The notes beneath the pieces are model-generated. The model worked only from the letters and a program-made list of their open reading frames with translations, ran no database searches and was not told the DNA's origin. DNA of 64,000 nucleotides from contig NZ_FXYD01000006.1 of assembly GCF_900185015.1 (NCBI RefSeq), forward strand, positions 1-64,000. The letters are read 5' to 3'. Of this stretch, positions 1 through 7,867 are shown piece by piece. The DNA is from Octadecabacter ascidiaceicola (GTDB lineage: Bacteria > Pseudomonadota > Alphaproteobacteria > Rhodobacterales > Rhodobacteraceae). Position 1 is the stretch's first letter, and each line of letters begins with the position of its first letter. The position numbers were made by a program, and so were the translations under genes.

Positions 1-99
1 TTCGTCGATCACACCAGCCAGTTGCTTGCAAGGAACAGTAGTGACGAACGACACGTCGTTCGCAACCAAATCGTCCACGATTTTCTTGTCAATACTCAA
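1..99 (-). CDS. comD: Sulfopyruvate decarboxylase alpha subunit (ComD-like), 5' end only
   Basis: Only the first 33 codons are inside the window; the gene continues past base 1. The reading frame starts at a TTG with AGGAG about 7 bases upstream. The visible residues include VSFVTTVPCKQLAGVIDE, which resembles the N-terminal thiamine-diphosphate domain of ComD-type sulfopyruvate decarboxylases (VPC followed by a conserved L and I-D). ComDE converts sulfopyruvate to sulfoacetaldehyde. The hpsN gene downstream supports this role, because DHPS is oxidised to sulfolactate and sulfopyruvate. A phosphonopyruvate decarboxylase relative is the main alternative. The call rests on a short stretch plus context. 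Confidence 0.6.
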   Translation of the reverse strand, partial: MSIDKKIVDDLVANDVSFVTTVPCKQLAGVIDE

Positions 100-209
100 G
101 GGCTCGCTCCTGTCAGAGGGGATTAAAGAAGAAAGGTTAGAAGGCTTCAAGGTGCGCGGCACACGGAGCGTGACGAACCATCTGGGCTGCTGTCGTTACA
201 ATGACTTCG

Positions 210-1193
210 CTATACATGCTCTGGCTCCAGGATGATTTTGGGGGCCGCAACACGGCCCGCGCGGATGTCGAGGAACGCTTGATGCCCGTCAGCTAAGCGG
301 CGCGCTTCAGTCCAATTGAGCGCACCGAGGCGGTCGTCGAAAATGGCTGCTGCTGTATCGCGGAAATCTTGCGCCGTGTAGGTGTAGGTGCCGATAAATG
401 TGATCTCCTGCAAAGTCGTGCGGCGCACATCCAAACCGGGGGCATCGTTGCCCAATCCAACATGGGCAATCACGCCACCAGCCTCCACTATCTCAGAGGC
501 ACTGGCGCGAGTCGCACCGTAACCAACGGCATCGACAACGATCGGTGCAGACAAGTTCGTCGCATCAACGGCCGCTTGCCCACAACGTTCAATCAGAAAT
601 GCGCGTCTAATGTTATTGGGCTCAACTATCGTGACATCTTCAACCCCCATCGCCTTCAAGGCCAAAGCCGCGGCAAGCCCAATTGCACCGCCACCTATGA
701 CAACGGCACGACGGTCCATACTGGGGTGCAGCGCCTCGATCGCGAGACGCGCAGCGTGCCAGCTTACGGCCAAAGGCTCCGCTAAGGCGGCTTTGCGAAA
801 CGGTACATCTGACGGAACTTCAACGAGGTTGCGCATAGGCATTTTCACGTATTGCGCAAAGGCCCCTTCGCGTGGCTGCATCGAGATGATCTGACGGTCT
901 GGACAGAGGTTTTCGCGCTCAGCTTTGCAGGCCGCACATTTCAGACAAGTAACCAGCGGATTGATCGTCACGCGCATGCCGTCGTGATCACCGCCAACAA
1001 TCGTGCCTGCAGCCTCATGACCAAGGATCAATGGCGATGGACGTCGCGCATCATGGCCCAAGAACGCATGCATGTCAGAGCCGCAAATGCCAGAGGCCTC
1101 TATCCGGATCAAATGTTCCCCGTCACCTGCTACGGGGTCAGGCATTTCGCGATACACAAGAGTTTCGACGGCATCATAAACGAGGGCTTTCAT
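210..1193 (-). CDS. Zinc-dependent alcohol dehydrogenase, HpsP-like
   Basis: A 327-aa medium-chain dehydrogenase. It has the catalytic GHEAAG segment, the structural zinc cysteines (CLKCAACKAERENLC) and a Rossmann glycine motif (GGGAIGL). I start it at the ATG at 1193 (MKALVYDAVE), not at the longer upstream frame, because that matches family N-termini. The start overlaps the stop of the preceding SDR remnant (ATGA), which implies translational coupling. Known DHPS clusters have hpsN with an SDR (hpsO) and a zinc dehydrogenase (hpsP), so it probably oxidises DHPS at C2. This is inference from position; a sorbitol- or threonine-type substrate is possible. Confidence 0.7.
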   Translation of the reverse strand: MKALVYDAVETLVYREMPDPVAGDGEHLIRIEASGICGSDMHAFLGHDARRPSPLILGHEAAGTIVGGDHDGMRVTINPLVTCLKCAACKAERENLCPDRQIISMQPREGAFAQYVKMPMRNLVEVPSDVPFRKAALAEPLAVSWHAARLAIEALHPSMDRRAVVIGGGAIGLAAALALKAMGVEDVTIVEPNNIRRAFLIERCGQAAVDATNLSAPIVVDAVGYGATRASASEIVEAGGVIAHVGLGNDAPGLDVRRTTLQEITFIGTYTYTAQDFRDTAAAIFDDRLGALNWTEARRLADGHQAFLDIRAGRVAAPKIILEPEHV

Positions 1194-1303
1194 TTCGCGG
1201 CATCTCCTCCGCCAACCATCAAGACCCGACCTGTGACGCAAGCCAAACGTCCCGAAGGATCAATCAGTTCAGCTGGAATCTTGACGAGATTAACCATCGG
1301 CAT
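1190..1303 (-). pseudogene. Short-chain dehydrogenase remnant (hpsO position), internal in-frame deletion
   Basis: A 37-codon frame lies exactly between hpsN and the zinc dehydrogenase, overlapping both (TAATG with hpsN, ATGA with the dehydrogenase). It reads like the two ends of an SDR joined together: a front IDPSGRLACVTG, the usual entry to the TGxxxGIG cofactor loop, runs directly into TGRVLMVGGG, the usual SDR C-terminus (TGxxLxVDGG). The roughly 200 residues between, including the Rossmann loop and the YxxxK active site, are missing. The junction falls on a shared T-G. A perfect 13-bp tandem duplication (1289-1314) overlaps the hpsN stop and this start. It cannot be an active enzyme. 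Confidence 0.72.
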
Positions 1304-2610
1304 TAACCATCGGCGGTCAGATCGAATGTTTCGTCGGGGAAATATTTGGCAAGTCGCACGTCAGCTGCGCGCGCGTGACCTTCCATTCCTTCAAGGCGAG
1401 AGATCCGCGCTGTTGCGACGGCCACCGCTTTGGAGCCTTCGCGTGTAGACCGCTGCCATGTGACGATTTTCATGTACTTGTGTACGGACAAACCACCTGT
1501 GTATCCAGCCGCGCCTGATGTCGGCAATACGTGGTTTGTACCGGATGCCTTGTCACCATACGACACGGTCGTTTCCTCGCCCAGGAACAGCGATCCGTAG
1601 CAGGACAGACGGTTCAGCCACCAGTCAAGGTCTTCTGCCTGAACGGTCAAATGCTCGGGTGCGTATTCATCAGAACAGGCCGCCATCTCTTCGCGGTCGG
1701 CACATACGATGACTTCTGCGTAGTCGCGCCACGCAGCAAACGCATTTTCACGGTTCAGCTCTGGTAAATTTTCGATCAAGGCGGGAACGCGGGCCATAAC
1801 GTCTTCGGCCAACGCCTTGTCGTCGGTGACCAACCAGACAGGTGAATTGTATCCATGCTCCGCTTGAGAGACCAAATCTGTCGCCACAATTTGAGGGTCC
1901 GCTGTCTTGTCTGCCAAGACCAAGCTGTCTGTCGGTCCAGCGATCATATCGATGCCAACGCGGCCAAACAGAATGCGTTTCGCTTCTGCTACGAACTGGT
2001 TTCCTGGCCCGACAAGAATGTTTGCTTTCGGCAATCCGAAAAGTCCGAACGTCATCGCCGCGACGCCCTGCACACCACCCAACGCCATGATCTTGTCAGC
2101 GCCGCAGATGTGGGCCGCATAAACGATGGCAGGCGCAACACCGAGGCCTGGCCGCGGCGGCGACGTCGCCGTGATGTGGTTGCATCCCGCGACTTTCGCC
2201 GTTGTGACAGTCATGATCGCGCTGGCGATGTGGCTATAGCGACCGCCCGGGACGTAACACCCGGCCGCATCAACCGGAATTGCTTTTTGTCCAGCAACAA
2301 GGCCAGGTTGGATTTCAACCTCAATGTCATTGACGGTGCCTTTTTGGGCCACGGCAAATCGTTTCACATTGTCATGGGCGAACTGTATGTCTTCTTTCAG
2401 TTTTTGTGGAACACGTTCGCAAGCCGCTTGGATTTCGTCATCCGACAGGATGATATTGCCTTCGTACTTGTCAAACTTCGCAGCATATTCGCGTGCTTTG
2501 TCATCTCCGCCAGCCTTGATATCGCTTAAGATACCTTGAACGATTTCGTGGACGTCGGATGCGCCGGACTGGGCGGTCAGCGTTGCTTTCTTAAGGTAAG
2601 TACGAGCCAT
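1303..2610 (-). CDS. hpsN: Sulfopropanediol 3-dehydrogenase HpsN (histidinol dehydrogenase family)
   Basis: 435 aa with HisD family features throughout: the VDAAGCYVPGG loop, the PGNQFVAEAKR and AGPTDS segments, SQAEHG (zinc ligands), the catalytic E-H in YAPEHL, the YGDKASGTNHVLPT loop and a late SVHKY histidine. The family includes true histidinol dehydrogenase, but the comD-like and hpsP-like neighbours and a LacI regulator, with no his genes nearby, point to HpsN. HpsN oxidises (R)-2,3-dihydroxypropane-1-sulfonate to sulfolactate with two NAD+. It is transcribed away from the LacI gene, behind the twin operators and a 36-aa gene. Confidence 0.82.
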   Translation of the reverse strand: MARTYLKKATLTAQSGASDVHEIVQGILSDIKAGGDDKAREYAAKFDKYEGNIILSDDEIQAACERVPQKLKEDIQFAHDNVKRFAVAQKGTVNDIEVEIQPGLVAGQKAIPVDAAGCYVPGGRYSHIASAIMTVTTAKVAGCNHITATSPPRPGLGVAPAIVYAAHICGADKIMALGGVQGVAAMTFGLFGLPKANILVGPGNQFVAEAKRILFGRVGIDMIAGPTDSLVLADKTADPQIVATDLVSQAEHGYNSPVWLVTDDKALAEDVMARVPALIENLPELNRENAFAAWRDYAEVIVCADREEMAACSDEYAPEHLTVQAEDLDWWLNRLSCYGSLFLGEETTVSYGDKASGTNHVLPTSGAAGYTGGLSVHKYMKIVTWQRSTREGSKAVAVATARISRLEGMEGHARAADVRLAKYFPDETFDLTADG

Positions 2611-2620
2611 TATTTGAGCC

Positions 2621-2731
2621 TTATTTATAGTTTTCCGTAAGGAAACTTGTGGAGATTGCTTGGACGTACGTGATCAGCAAACCGACGAGCATGCAAAGCA
2701 CGCACAAGAGTATCGCGCCGATGATTGACAT
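2621..2731 (-). CDS. 36-aa single-span membrane microprotein upstream of hpsN
   Basis: ATG at 2731 follows a strong GGAGGAGG ribosome-binding site. The frame encodes 36 residues: a hydrophobic segment of about 20 (IIGAILLCVLCMLVGLLITY), then a short polar tail ending TENYK. It ends 10 bases before the hpsN ATG, so it would be the first gene of the hps transcript, directly behind the LacI operators. I recognise no family. It could be a small subunit of a sulfonate uptake system, a leader peptide or a remnant of a TRAP membrane subunit. The ribosome-binding site and intact frame are direct evidence; the function is unknown. Confidence 0.55.
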   Translation of the reverse strand: MSIIGAILLCVLCMLVGLLITYVQAISTSFLTENYK

Positions 2732-2770
2732 ATTGCGCCTCCTCCCAGTCGCAGATCCAAGCCCCAGCCC

Positions 2771-2810
2771 ATGTAAGCGCTTACATAACTCAATTGCAAG
2801 CGCTTACATT
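2771..2810. promoter_or_regulatory. Two LacI-family operators in the hps/lacI intergenic region
   Basis: A perfect 16-bp palindrome ATGTAAGCGCTTACAT (2771-2786) is followed by a second site, TTGCAAGCGCTTACATT (core 2798-2805). Their AAGCGCTT cores are centred 23 bases apart, about two helical turns. AAGCGCTT with a central CG is typical of LacI/GalR-family operators, and a LacI-family gene starts at 2897. Binding would control the divergent hps transcript and probably the regulator itself. Confidence 0.75.
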
Positions 2811-2836
2811 TTGTGGTTGCTCACATTGTACTTTAT

Positions 2837-2855
2837 GTCAGAAACTCGTTCTGAC
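2837..2855. repeat. Short inverted repeat upstream of the LacI gene
   Basis: GTCAGAA and TTCTGAC (7 bp each) flank a 5-base loop, 41 bases before the LacI start codon. It may form a hairpin in the leader or be a third protein-binding site. It does not resemble the AAGCGCTT operators. Confidence 0.35.
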
Positions 2856-2896
2856 CCGAATTGGTCATATTCTCGGGGATTTGATGAAAGATCACG

Positions 2897-3919
2897 ATGA
2901 CTAGCGACCAACCGACGCCAACCCTACAAGATGTCGCGACAGCGGCTGGGGTCTCTACCGCAACGGTCTCACGCTGTCTGAATTTCCCTGATCAGGTCAC
3001 AAAACGTACCCGCGCCAAAGTCATGCAAGCCGTAAATGCGCTCAGCTATTCGCCGAACTTCGGGGCGCGGGCCATGGCATCGCGGCGGACCAACACCATT
3101 GGAGCGATTATTCCAACAATGGAGAACGCAGTTTTTGCACGCGGACTGCAAGCTTTTCAGGATGAACTCCATAGTTATGGGTTCACAATGCTGGTGGCCA
3201 GCACATCCTACCGAGCAGACATTGAAGAAGAACAAATCCGTGCATTGGTCGGGCGCGGCGCTGACGCATTGTTACTCATTGGTCATGAACGCAGCCCAAA
3301 CACCTACCGCTTCCTTGAAACCCAGAATGTGCCCACCCTTATAACTTGGGCTTTTGATACCAGCTTAACACGCCCCTCTATCGGTTTTGACAACCGCAAA
3401 GCCATGCGTGACATGGCGTTGAAAGTAATCGAATTGGGCCACCGCAACCTTGCATTCATTTCGGCAAGAACCACCTTGAACGACCGCGCAAAGGCCCGTC
3501 AGTCAGGAATTGAGGATGCCATGGCCATTTCCGAGCTACGCGCGAGTGATTTACACATGGTGGAAACCGTCTACGGTATTGAGCAGGGTGCAACCGCGTT
3601 CGAACAGGTGATGAAAGCAGCGTCACAAACGACTGCTGTATTTTGCGGAAATGACGTTCTGGCTGTGGGCGCCCTACGTCGTGCTCGCGAAATGGGTGTC
3701 AGGGTGCCCGAAGATGTGTCCGTTATAGGGTTCGATGACATCGAGCTGGCAGAAGTTGCCTACCCCGCGCTAACAACTGTACATGTCCCTCATCGCGAGA
3801 TGGGGTGGCGCGCCGGCAAAGCCCTCGCTGAGTTGGTGACCAACGGAACACCGATCGAGGCAATCGAGCTCGATGCAAACCCTGTTTTTAGGGGCACCCT
3901 AGCACCCGCCAAAGGCTGA
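2897..3919 (+). CDS. LacI-family transcriptional regulator of the hps cluster
   Basis: 340 aa. Residues about 9-55 form the LacI helix-turn-helix with the hinge (TLQDVATAAGVSTATVSRCL ... ALSYSPN), followed by a periplasmic-binding-protein-like sensor with the typical GFDDIELA motif near the C-terminus. It is divergent from hpsN and the microprotein gene, with two matching operators between, so it most likely represses the sulfonate genes until a pathway intermediate binds. The inducer cannot be told from sequence. The start is the first ATG that keeps the helix-turn-helix close to the N-terminus; an in-frame stop blocks longer forms. Confidence 0.85.
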   Translation: MTSDQPTPTLQDVATAAGVSTATVSRCLNFPDQVTKRTRAKVMQAVNALSYSPNFGARAMASRRTNTIGAIIPTMENAVFARGLQAFQDELHSYGFTMLVASTSYRADIEEEQIRALVGRGADALLLIGHERSPNTYRFLETQNVPTLITWAFDTSLTRPSIGFDNRKAMRDMALKVIELGHRNLAFISARTTLNDRAKARQSGIEDAMAISELRASDLHMVETVYGIEQGATAFEQVMKAASQTTAVFCGNDVLAVGALRRAREMGVRVPEDVSVIGFDDIELAEVAYPALTTVHVPHREMGWRAGKALAELVTNGTPIEAIELDANPVFRGTLAPAKG

Positions 3920-4477
3920 GCGACCTTCTTCACCCCGGCGCTCACTTCAGGGCAATTGCTGCCCTCACCACTAAGCCAACCGACGGATCGTATTAGAACG
4001 CCTCCGACGCCCGAATTAGACGGGCGCCCATTCCAATCGCGACGATTGTTCGCTCAATACTCTATGCAGTCGTCCATGATTTCGCTGCGTCGGTGGATTT
4101 GGGCTCAGGGCGGTCATCGGATGCAGCGCTGCATCGTCTCAATCTGGCCTGTGCCAGCCCGCTCTTACATCGCTTTTCGCATCTCGATGTGGCCAACCAG
4201 GGTTGATATTTCTGCAAGCAGTTCCGCGTAACTTTTCGCACCTAATGTACGTCTCGCAGGCGGTCGAGGGTACCAGCATGAACCAAGAACTGTTCAAGAA
4301 GGAAAGCGCCGATCCCCGTCTCCTTTGCCGCGGTATGAATTGTGTGCAACTTGCGCTCTTGCTGACACACACCGAACACTGTTTCCCATGTTCCGATGGG
4401 CCAGACTGATAGGATGCTATCGCACAGCAATTGGTGGAATGGTTCAAATTCTTGTCTATTCAAATACAGCGTGCTTA

Positions 4478-4527
4478 AGTCGGCGTATAGTCGGCGTATA
4501 GTCGGCGTATAGTCGGCGTATAGTCGG
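4478..4527. repeat. 11-bp tandem repeat (AGTCGGCGTAT, 4 copies plus 6 bases)
   Basis: Perfect copies occupy 4478-4488, 4489-4499, 4500-4510 and 4511-4521, followed by a partial AGTCGG. The unit is not a multiple of three, but three extra copies add 33 bases, which keeps the TniQ-like frame open and inserts 11 residues between two RLYAD motifs. Slippage is the likely origin. Confidence 0.9.
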
Positions 4528-4781
4528 CCAAAGGCCATTCTAGGCTCGTCGCTTCGCCCACCGGCGTGAGCAGCCAGCATTTTGAGCGCTTCTGTTACCG
4601 CATTCTCGCTTTGGCGAGCGACCGCAAAGCCTTTCGCTTGTGCAGTTTGAATATTTGAAGCGTCATTCTCACTCAAGGTGCCTTCAACGCGTGACAGCTC
4701 TGCACTCAGTGGTCTGCAAAAAAACAGAAGCTCAAAAGTATCGATCGAAGTAAAGTCTGTTCTCCATGAACAATCCTGAGC

Positions 4782-4802
4782 CCGTGCATTGCACGGTTTT
4801 TT
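4782..4802 (+). terminator. Possible weak intrinsic terminator
   Basis: A 6-bp stem CCGTGC/GCACGG with an ATT loop is followed by six T residues. The stem is short and no intact plus-strand gene ends just upstream, so this may be chance or a relic of the decayed region. Confidence 0.3.
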
Positions 4803-5002
4803 GTGTGAACAGCCCACTGGCAAAAAATATTTTTCATTCTTATGGGCGAATGGCATTTTTGACCTTCGATATCTTAAGACTGACGTCTGACAGGAACGGT
4901 CTTTTGAAATTATGCATTGCTTTAGGCGGCATTCAGCACGTCTGTGTTGCGGGTCGATATCATGCCTTTCCTTTTGGCGGAACCTGACTATCCTTTGGGA
5001 TT

Positions 5003-6145
5003 ATGAGTATGAATAGACGCCATTTTATCGCCGCTGCTGCCACAATGAGTATCACGGCTTGTGTCGGCAATGCGCCAACCGCGCAACCAGTTAGTAGTGG
5101 AGGGATGCCAGCTGATTTGCGGCCCGTTGCGAACGCCGATTTTGCCAACTGGGTGGCGCGTTTCAAGTCCCGCGCAGCCAATGCGGGAATTTCATCGGCC
5201 ACGTTTGACGCGGCCTTCGCGAACGCAGGCTACCTTCCGGGTGTCGTCACGCGGGATGGCACGCAAATTCAGACACGGAGGACCTTGGAAGAATATCTTT
5301 CGATCGCGACGTCTGATGATCGGCTCAGTAAGGGACGTGTGGCGATAGCGCGGTACGGAAATACCTTGAACGCGATTGAAGCGCGGTACGGCGTGGATGC
5401 GCATATCGTTGCAGCGATTTGGGGCATGGAAAGCCAGTTCGGCGAAAAACGTGGGTTGATCCCTGTGGTGTCCTCAACCGCGACCTTGGCGTTTGACGGG
5501 CGACGTGGGGATTTTTACGAATCCCAGCTGATTGCGGCCTTGCGCATTCTGGAACGCGGTGACACCACGCCAGCGCAATTGACCGGAAGTTGGGCGGGCG
5601 CAATGGGGCATACGCAGTTTATCCCGACGTCCTATCAATCCTTTGCGGTCGATTTTAACGGCGATGGCCGCCGCGATATCTGGAGCGATGATCCAGCGGA
5701 TGCTTTGGCATCTACAGCCAGCTATCTGGCGCGCAATGGATGGCGATCTGGCCTGAAGTGGGGCGCCGAGGCTGGCACAGGTGGCCCGGATGGGCGTACT
5801 ATTCAACCGCAAGCGGGCGGGGTCCGCTTTACAGTGACGCGCAACTTCAATGTGTTGAAAACTTACAACAATTCTGACCTTTACGCGCTTGGCGTTGGTC
5901 ATTTGGCGGATCGCCTTGGCGGCGCTGGACCACTTCAGGGTAGCTTCCCACCGGATGAAAACGGGCTCTCGCGCGAAGACAGGTTGGCCATTCAACGTGG
6001 CCTTGCTGCGCGGGGGTACGATGTTGGAACGATCGATGGTGTGATCGGGCGACTAACCGAGGCTGCGATCCGCGATTTCCAACAACGTCAGGGACTTGCG
6101 GTCACGGGTATTGCCTCGGCTGAAGTGCTTTCAAGCTTGCGGTAA
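5003..6145 (+). CDS. Lytic murein transglycosylase, MltB family, with peptidoglycan-binding domain
   Basis: 380 aa. A lipoprotein signal peptide ends in the lipobox MSITAC (Cys20). Residues about 45-300 form an SLT_2/MltB domain with the catalytic glutamate in IWGMESQFGEKRG and the GAMGHTQFIPTSY motif. A PG_binding_1 domain (about 320-378) follows, with GLAARGYDVGTIDG and AIRDFQQRQGL. It cleaves peptidoglycan with 1,6-anhydro formation, anchored in the outer membrane. It is convergent with cdsA and stands alone as a transcription unit. An alternative ATG six bases downstream (MNRRHF) is possible. Confidence 0.9.
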   Translation: MSMNRRHFIAAAATMSITACVGNAPTAQPVSSGGMPADLRPVANADFANWVARFKSRAANAGISSATFDAAFANAGYLPGVVTRDGTQIQTRRTLEEYLSIATSDDRLSKGRVAIARYGNTLNAIEARYGVDAHIVAAIWGMESQFGEKRGLIPVVSSTATLAFDGRRGDFYESQLIAALRILERGDTTPAQLTGSWAGAMGHTQFIPTSYQSFAVDFNGDGRRDIWSDDPADALASTASYLARNGWRSGLKWGAEAGTGGPDGRTIQPQAGGVRFTVTRNFNVLKTYNNSDLYALGVGHLADRLGGAGPLQGSFPPDENGLSREDRLAIQRGLAARGYDVGTIDGVIGRLTEAAIRDFQQRQGLAVTGIASAEVLSSLR

Positions 6146-6154
6146 TCGCAAACC

Positions 6155-7093
6155 TCAGCCCCAGATCAAATGCGTGACGTGGTAAAAGATGGGCGCGGCA
6201 AAGATCACGCTATCAAGCTGGTCGGTGAACCCGCCTTGGCCGGGGATCAAGTGGGACCAATCTTTTACGCCACGGTCGGCTTTAATGGCTGCGAACACCA
6301 GATTACCGAACATGCCCGCCGTTGATGCCAATGCCGCCATCGCTACCGCGCCACCGATCCCGAATGGGGTCATCCAAGCAAGCAATCCGCCGATGATGGC
6401 GGCAGACGCAACGCCACAGGCCATGCCCTCCCATGTTTTTGCTGACAGGTTCGGGATGATACGGGTTTTGCCGATGCGACGGCCAAAGAAGAAATCCAAG
6501 AGGTCGCCAAACTGAACAACCATGACAAGAAACGCGATAAGGAGAACGCCTCGATCCGCGGGGTAGCCAGCGACATCAATCATCAACAAGGCAGGGACAT
6601 GGGACATGCAAAAGACCGCGATCATTAAAGCCCACTGGGTCTCTGCGACGCGAATTAGGAAACGGTCCGAATTACCTCGCAGCGCGGACACGACGGGCAG
6701 CATCAAGAAGGCGTAAACAGGGATGAACACCGTATAAAGCGCTTGCCAATCAAGGCCAACAAACAGGTATTGCAGTGGTAAAACCACGAAGAACCCAAGT
6801 GCGAGGGCGAGGTGATCGGCTTGCCGTTTGTTGGTCAACGTCAGGAATTCGCGCAAAGCCGCGAAGGACGCGAAAGCAAATAACACGATGATGCCGACCT
6901 TGCCGGCGATCAGAGCCAGCGTGAACAGGATGACCATGCCCCACCAGCTGCGCAGTCGGGTCTTGAAAGTTTCGACGACGGGGTTGTCTTCACCGCCGCG
7001 CGCACTGAGGACTTCACCAAACAGAGTGAGCGTAAACATCAGCCCACAGACCGCGAAGAACAAGCCGAGGATGTCAGAACTGGTTGATGTCAT
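6155..7093 (-). CDS. Phosphatidate cytidylyltransferase (CdsA/YnbB type)
   Basis: 312 aa, hydrophobic, about eight predicted membrane spans. The C-terminal signature KADRGVKDWSHLIPGQGGFT is the CTP-transferase motif in its YnbB-like variant (GQGGFTDQLDS in place of the usual HGG.xDR). It makes CDP-diacylglycerol from phosphatidate and CTP. Its ATG overlaps the plsC stop (ATGA), so it would act on the phosphatidate made by its neighbour. A canonical cdsA may exist elsewhere; this could be a second copy, as YnbB is in enterics. Confidence 0.85.
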   Translation of the reverse strand: MTSTSSDILGLFFAVCGLMFTLTLFGEVLSARGGEDNPVVETFKTRLRSWWGMVILFTLALIAGKVGIIVLFAFASFAALREFLTLTNKRQADHLALALGFFVVLPLQYLFVGLDWQALYTVFIPVYAFLMLPVVSALRGNSDRFLIRVAETQWALMIAVFCMSHVPALLMIDVAGYPADRGVLLIAFLVMVVQFGDLLDFFFGRRIGKTRIIPNLSAKTWEGMACGVASAAIIGGLLAWMTPFGIGGAVAMAALASTAGMFGNLVFAAIKADRGVKDWSHLIPGQGGFTDQLDSVIFAAPIFYHVTHLIWG

Positions 7094-7758
7094 AACCGAT
7101 CCTCCCGACTTGGCGCGAGGTCGACGAGCGCATTGGATGCCCGTGCCAGAAAAGCGTCTTTTGTTTCACCATCTTCCACGTGGATCGGCTCCCCGAAGGT
7201 GACAGTGCAAATAAGCGGCAGCGGAATGACTTCGCCCTTTGGCATGATCGCGGTGACATTGGCGATCCATGTCGGCACGAGATCCACGTCAGGGCGGGCT
7301 TTGCCCATGTTGAACAGGCCTGACTTAAACGGCAGCAGCGGATCTTCGGTCATGTTGCGGTTGCCCTCGGGGAAGATGATGAGGGATGAGCCGTCGTCCA
7401 GAGCATCCAGTATGTTCTGCATCGGGTCATGGTTTTCGTCACGCGCTTCGGGCCGGCGATCCACCAAAACGCAGTTGAACACCTCAGGCCCGACAAAGGC
7501 GCGCAGTTTGTTTTTCAACCAGTAGTCAGCGGCGGCAACAGGGCGTACGTCACGGCGAATGTTTGGCGGCATGCAGGACCAGATCATCGGCATATCGGCG
7601 TTGCTGACGTGATTGGCGAAATAGACGCGTTGTTTGTTGACCGGTTCAATCCCACGCCAATCCGCACGCACAGCAGTGATAAAGCGGGCAAACAGCGCGA
7701 TGGCCTGGCCGACAATCTTGGCTGCAAACCTGCGGGGAAGGGACATGAGTGATTTCAT
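7090..7758 (-). CDS. 1-acyl-sn-glycerol-3-phosphate acyltransferase (PlsC-like)
   Basis: 222 aa from the ATG at 7758 (MKSLMSLPRRF); the longer open frame runs through a GC-rich terminator and is not protein-like. Acyltransferase blocks are present: NHVSNADMPMIW (a variant of the NHxxxxD catalytic motif) and IIFPEGNRN (FPEG motif), followed by the PLPLICTVTFGEPI block. It would acylate lysophosphatidate at the inner membrane. It overlaps cdsA by four bases and is separated from the upstream yiaAB gene by a hairpin terminator. Confidence 0.85.
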   Translation of the reverse strand: MKSLMSLPRRFAAKIVGQAIALFARFITAVRADWRGIEPVNKQRVYFANHVSNADMPMIWSCMPPNIRRDVRPVAAADYWLKNKLRAFVGPEVFNCVLVDRRPEARDENHDPMQNILDALDDGSSLIIFPEGNRNMTEDPLLPFKSGLFNMGKARPDVDLVPTWIANVTAIMPKGEVIPLPLICTVTFGEPIHVEDGETKDAFLARASNALVDLAPSREDRL

Positions 7759-7789
7759 TCCGGTGAGTTTGGCTGAGGACGGAGAGATT

Positions 7790-7838
7790 GAAAAGGGGTG
7801 CGCCCCGCCACCCTTGGGACAGGGAAGGGGCGGGGCGC
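7790..7838 (-). terminator. Intrinsic terminator after pspA-yiaAB
   Basis: GCGCCCCGCC and GGCGGGGCGC form a perfect 10-bp stem (7800-7838). Read on the minus strand it is followed by ACCCCTTTTC. It lies between the yiaAB stop and the plsC start, so it separates the stress operon from the phospholipid genes. Confidence 0.7.
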
Positions 7839-7867
7839 TTGCCGATGACGCGGCAAGGGAGGAGGTC

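Larger units (their letters stand above)
4165..4856 (-). pseudogene. Degenerate TniQ-family transposition gene
   Basis: The frame 4856-4242 carries TniQ-like signatures: FHQLLCDSILSVWPIGTWET, then ERKLHTIHTAAKETGIGAFL and LEQFLVHAG. TniQ/TnsD proteins are target selectors or accessory factors of Tn7- and Tn5053-like transposons. The frame stops at 4242, but homologous-looking sequence continues in a shifted frame just downstream (YAELLAEISTLVGHIEMRKAM, ending at 4165), so a frameshift or stop has broken the gene. Inside it an 11-bp unit is repeated four times (see separate entry). No transposase or terminal repeats are visible nearby, so it is an isolated relic. The true 5' end is uncertain; homology is convincing only from roughly 4700 downward. 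Confidence 0.6.

Noticed and set aside
1303-2610. True histidinol dehydrogenase (hisD).
   Set aside because: No other his genes nearby; comD-like, hpsP-like and LacI neighbours fit HpsN.
3956-4231. Open frame of 91 codons between the LacI gene and the TniQ relic.
   Set aside because: Composition is not protein-like, no ribosome-binding site, and the opposite strand carries the TniQ-like sequence.
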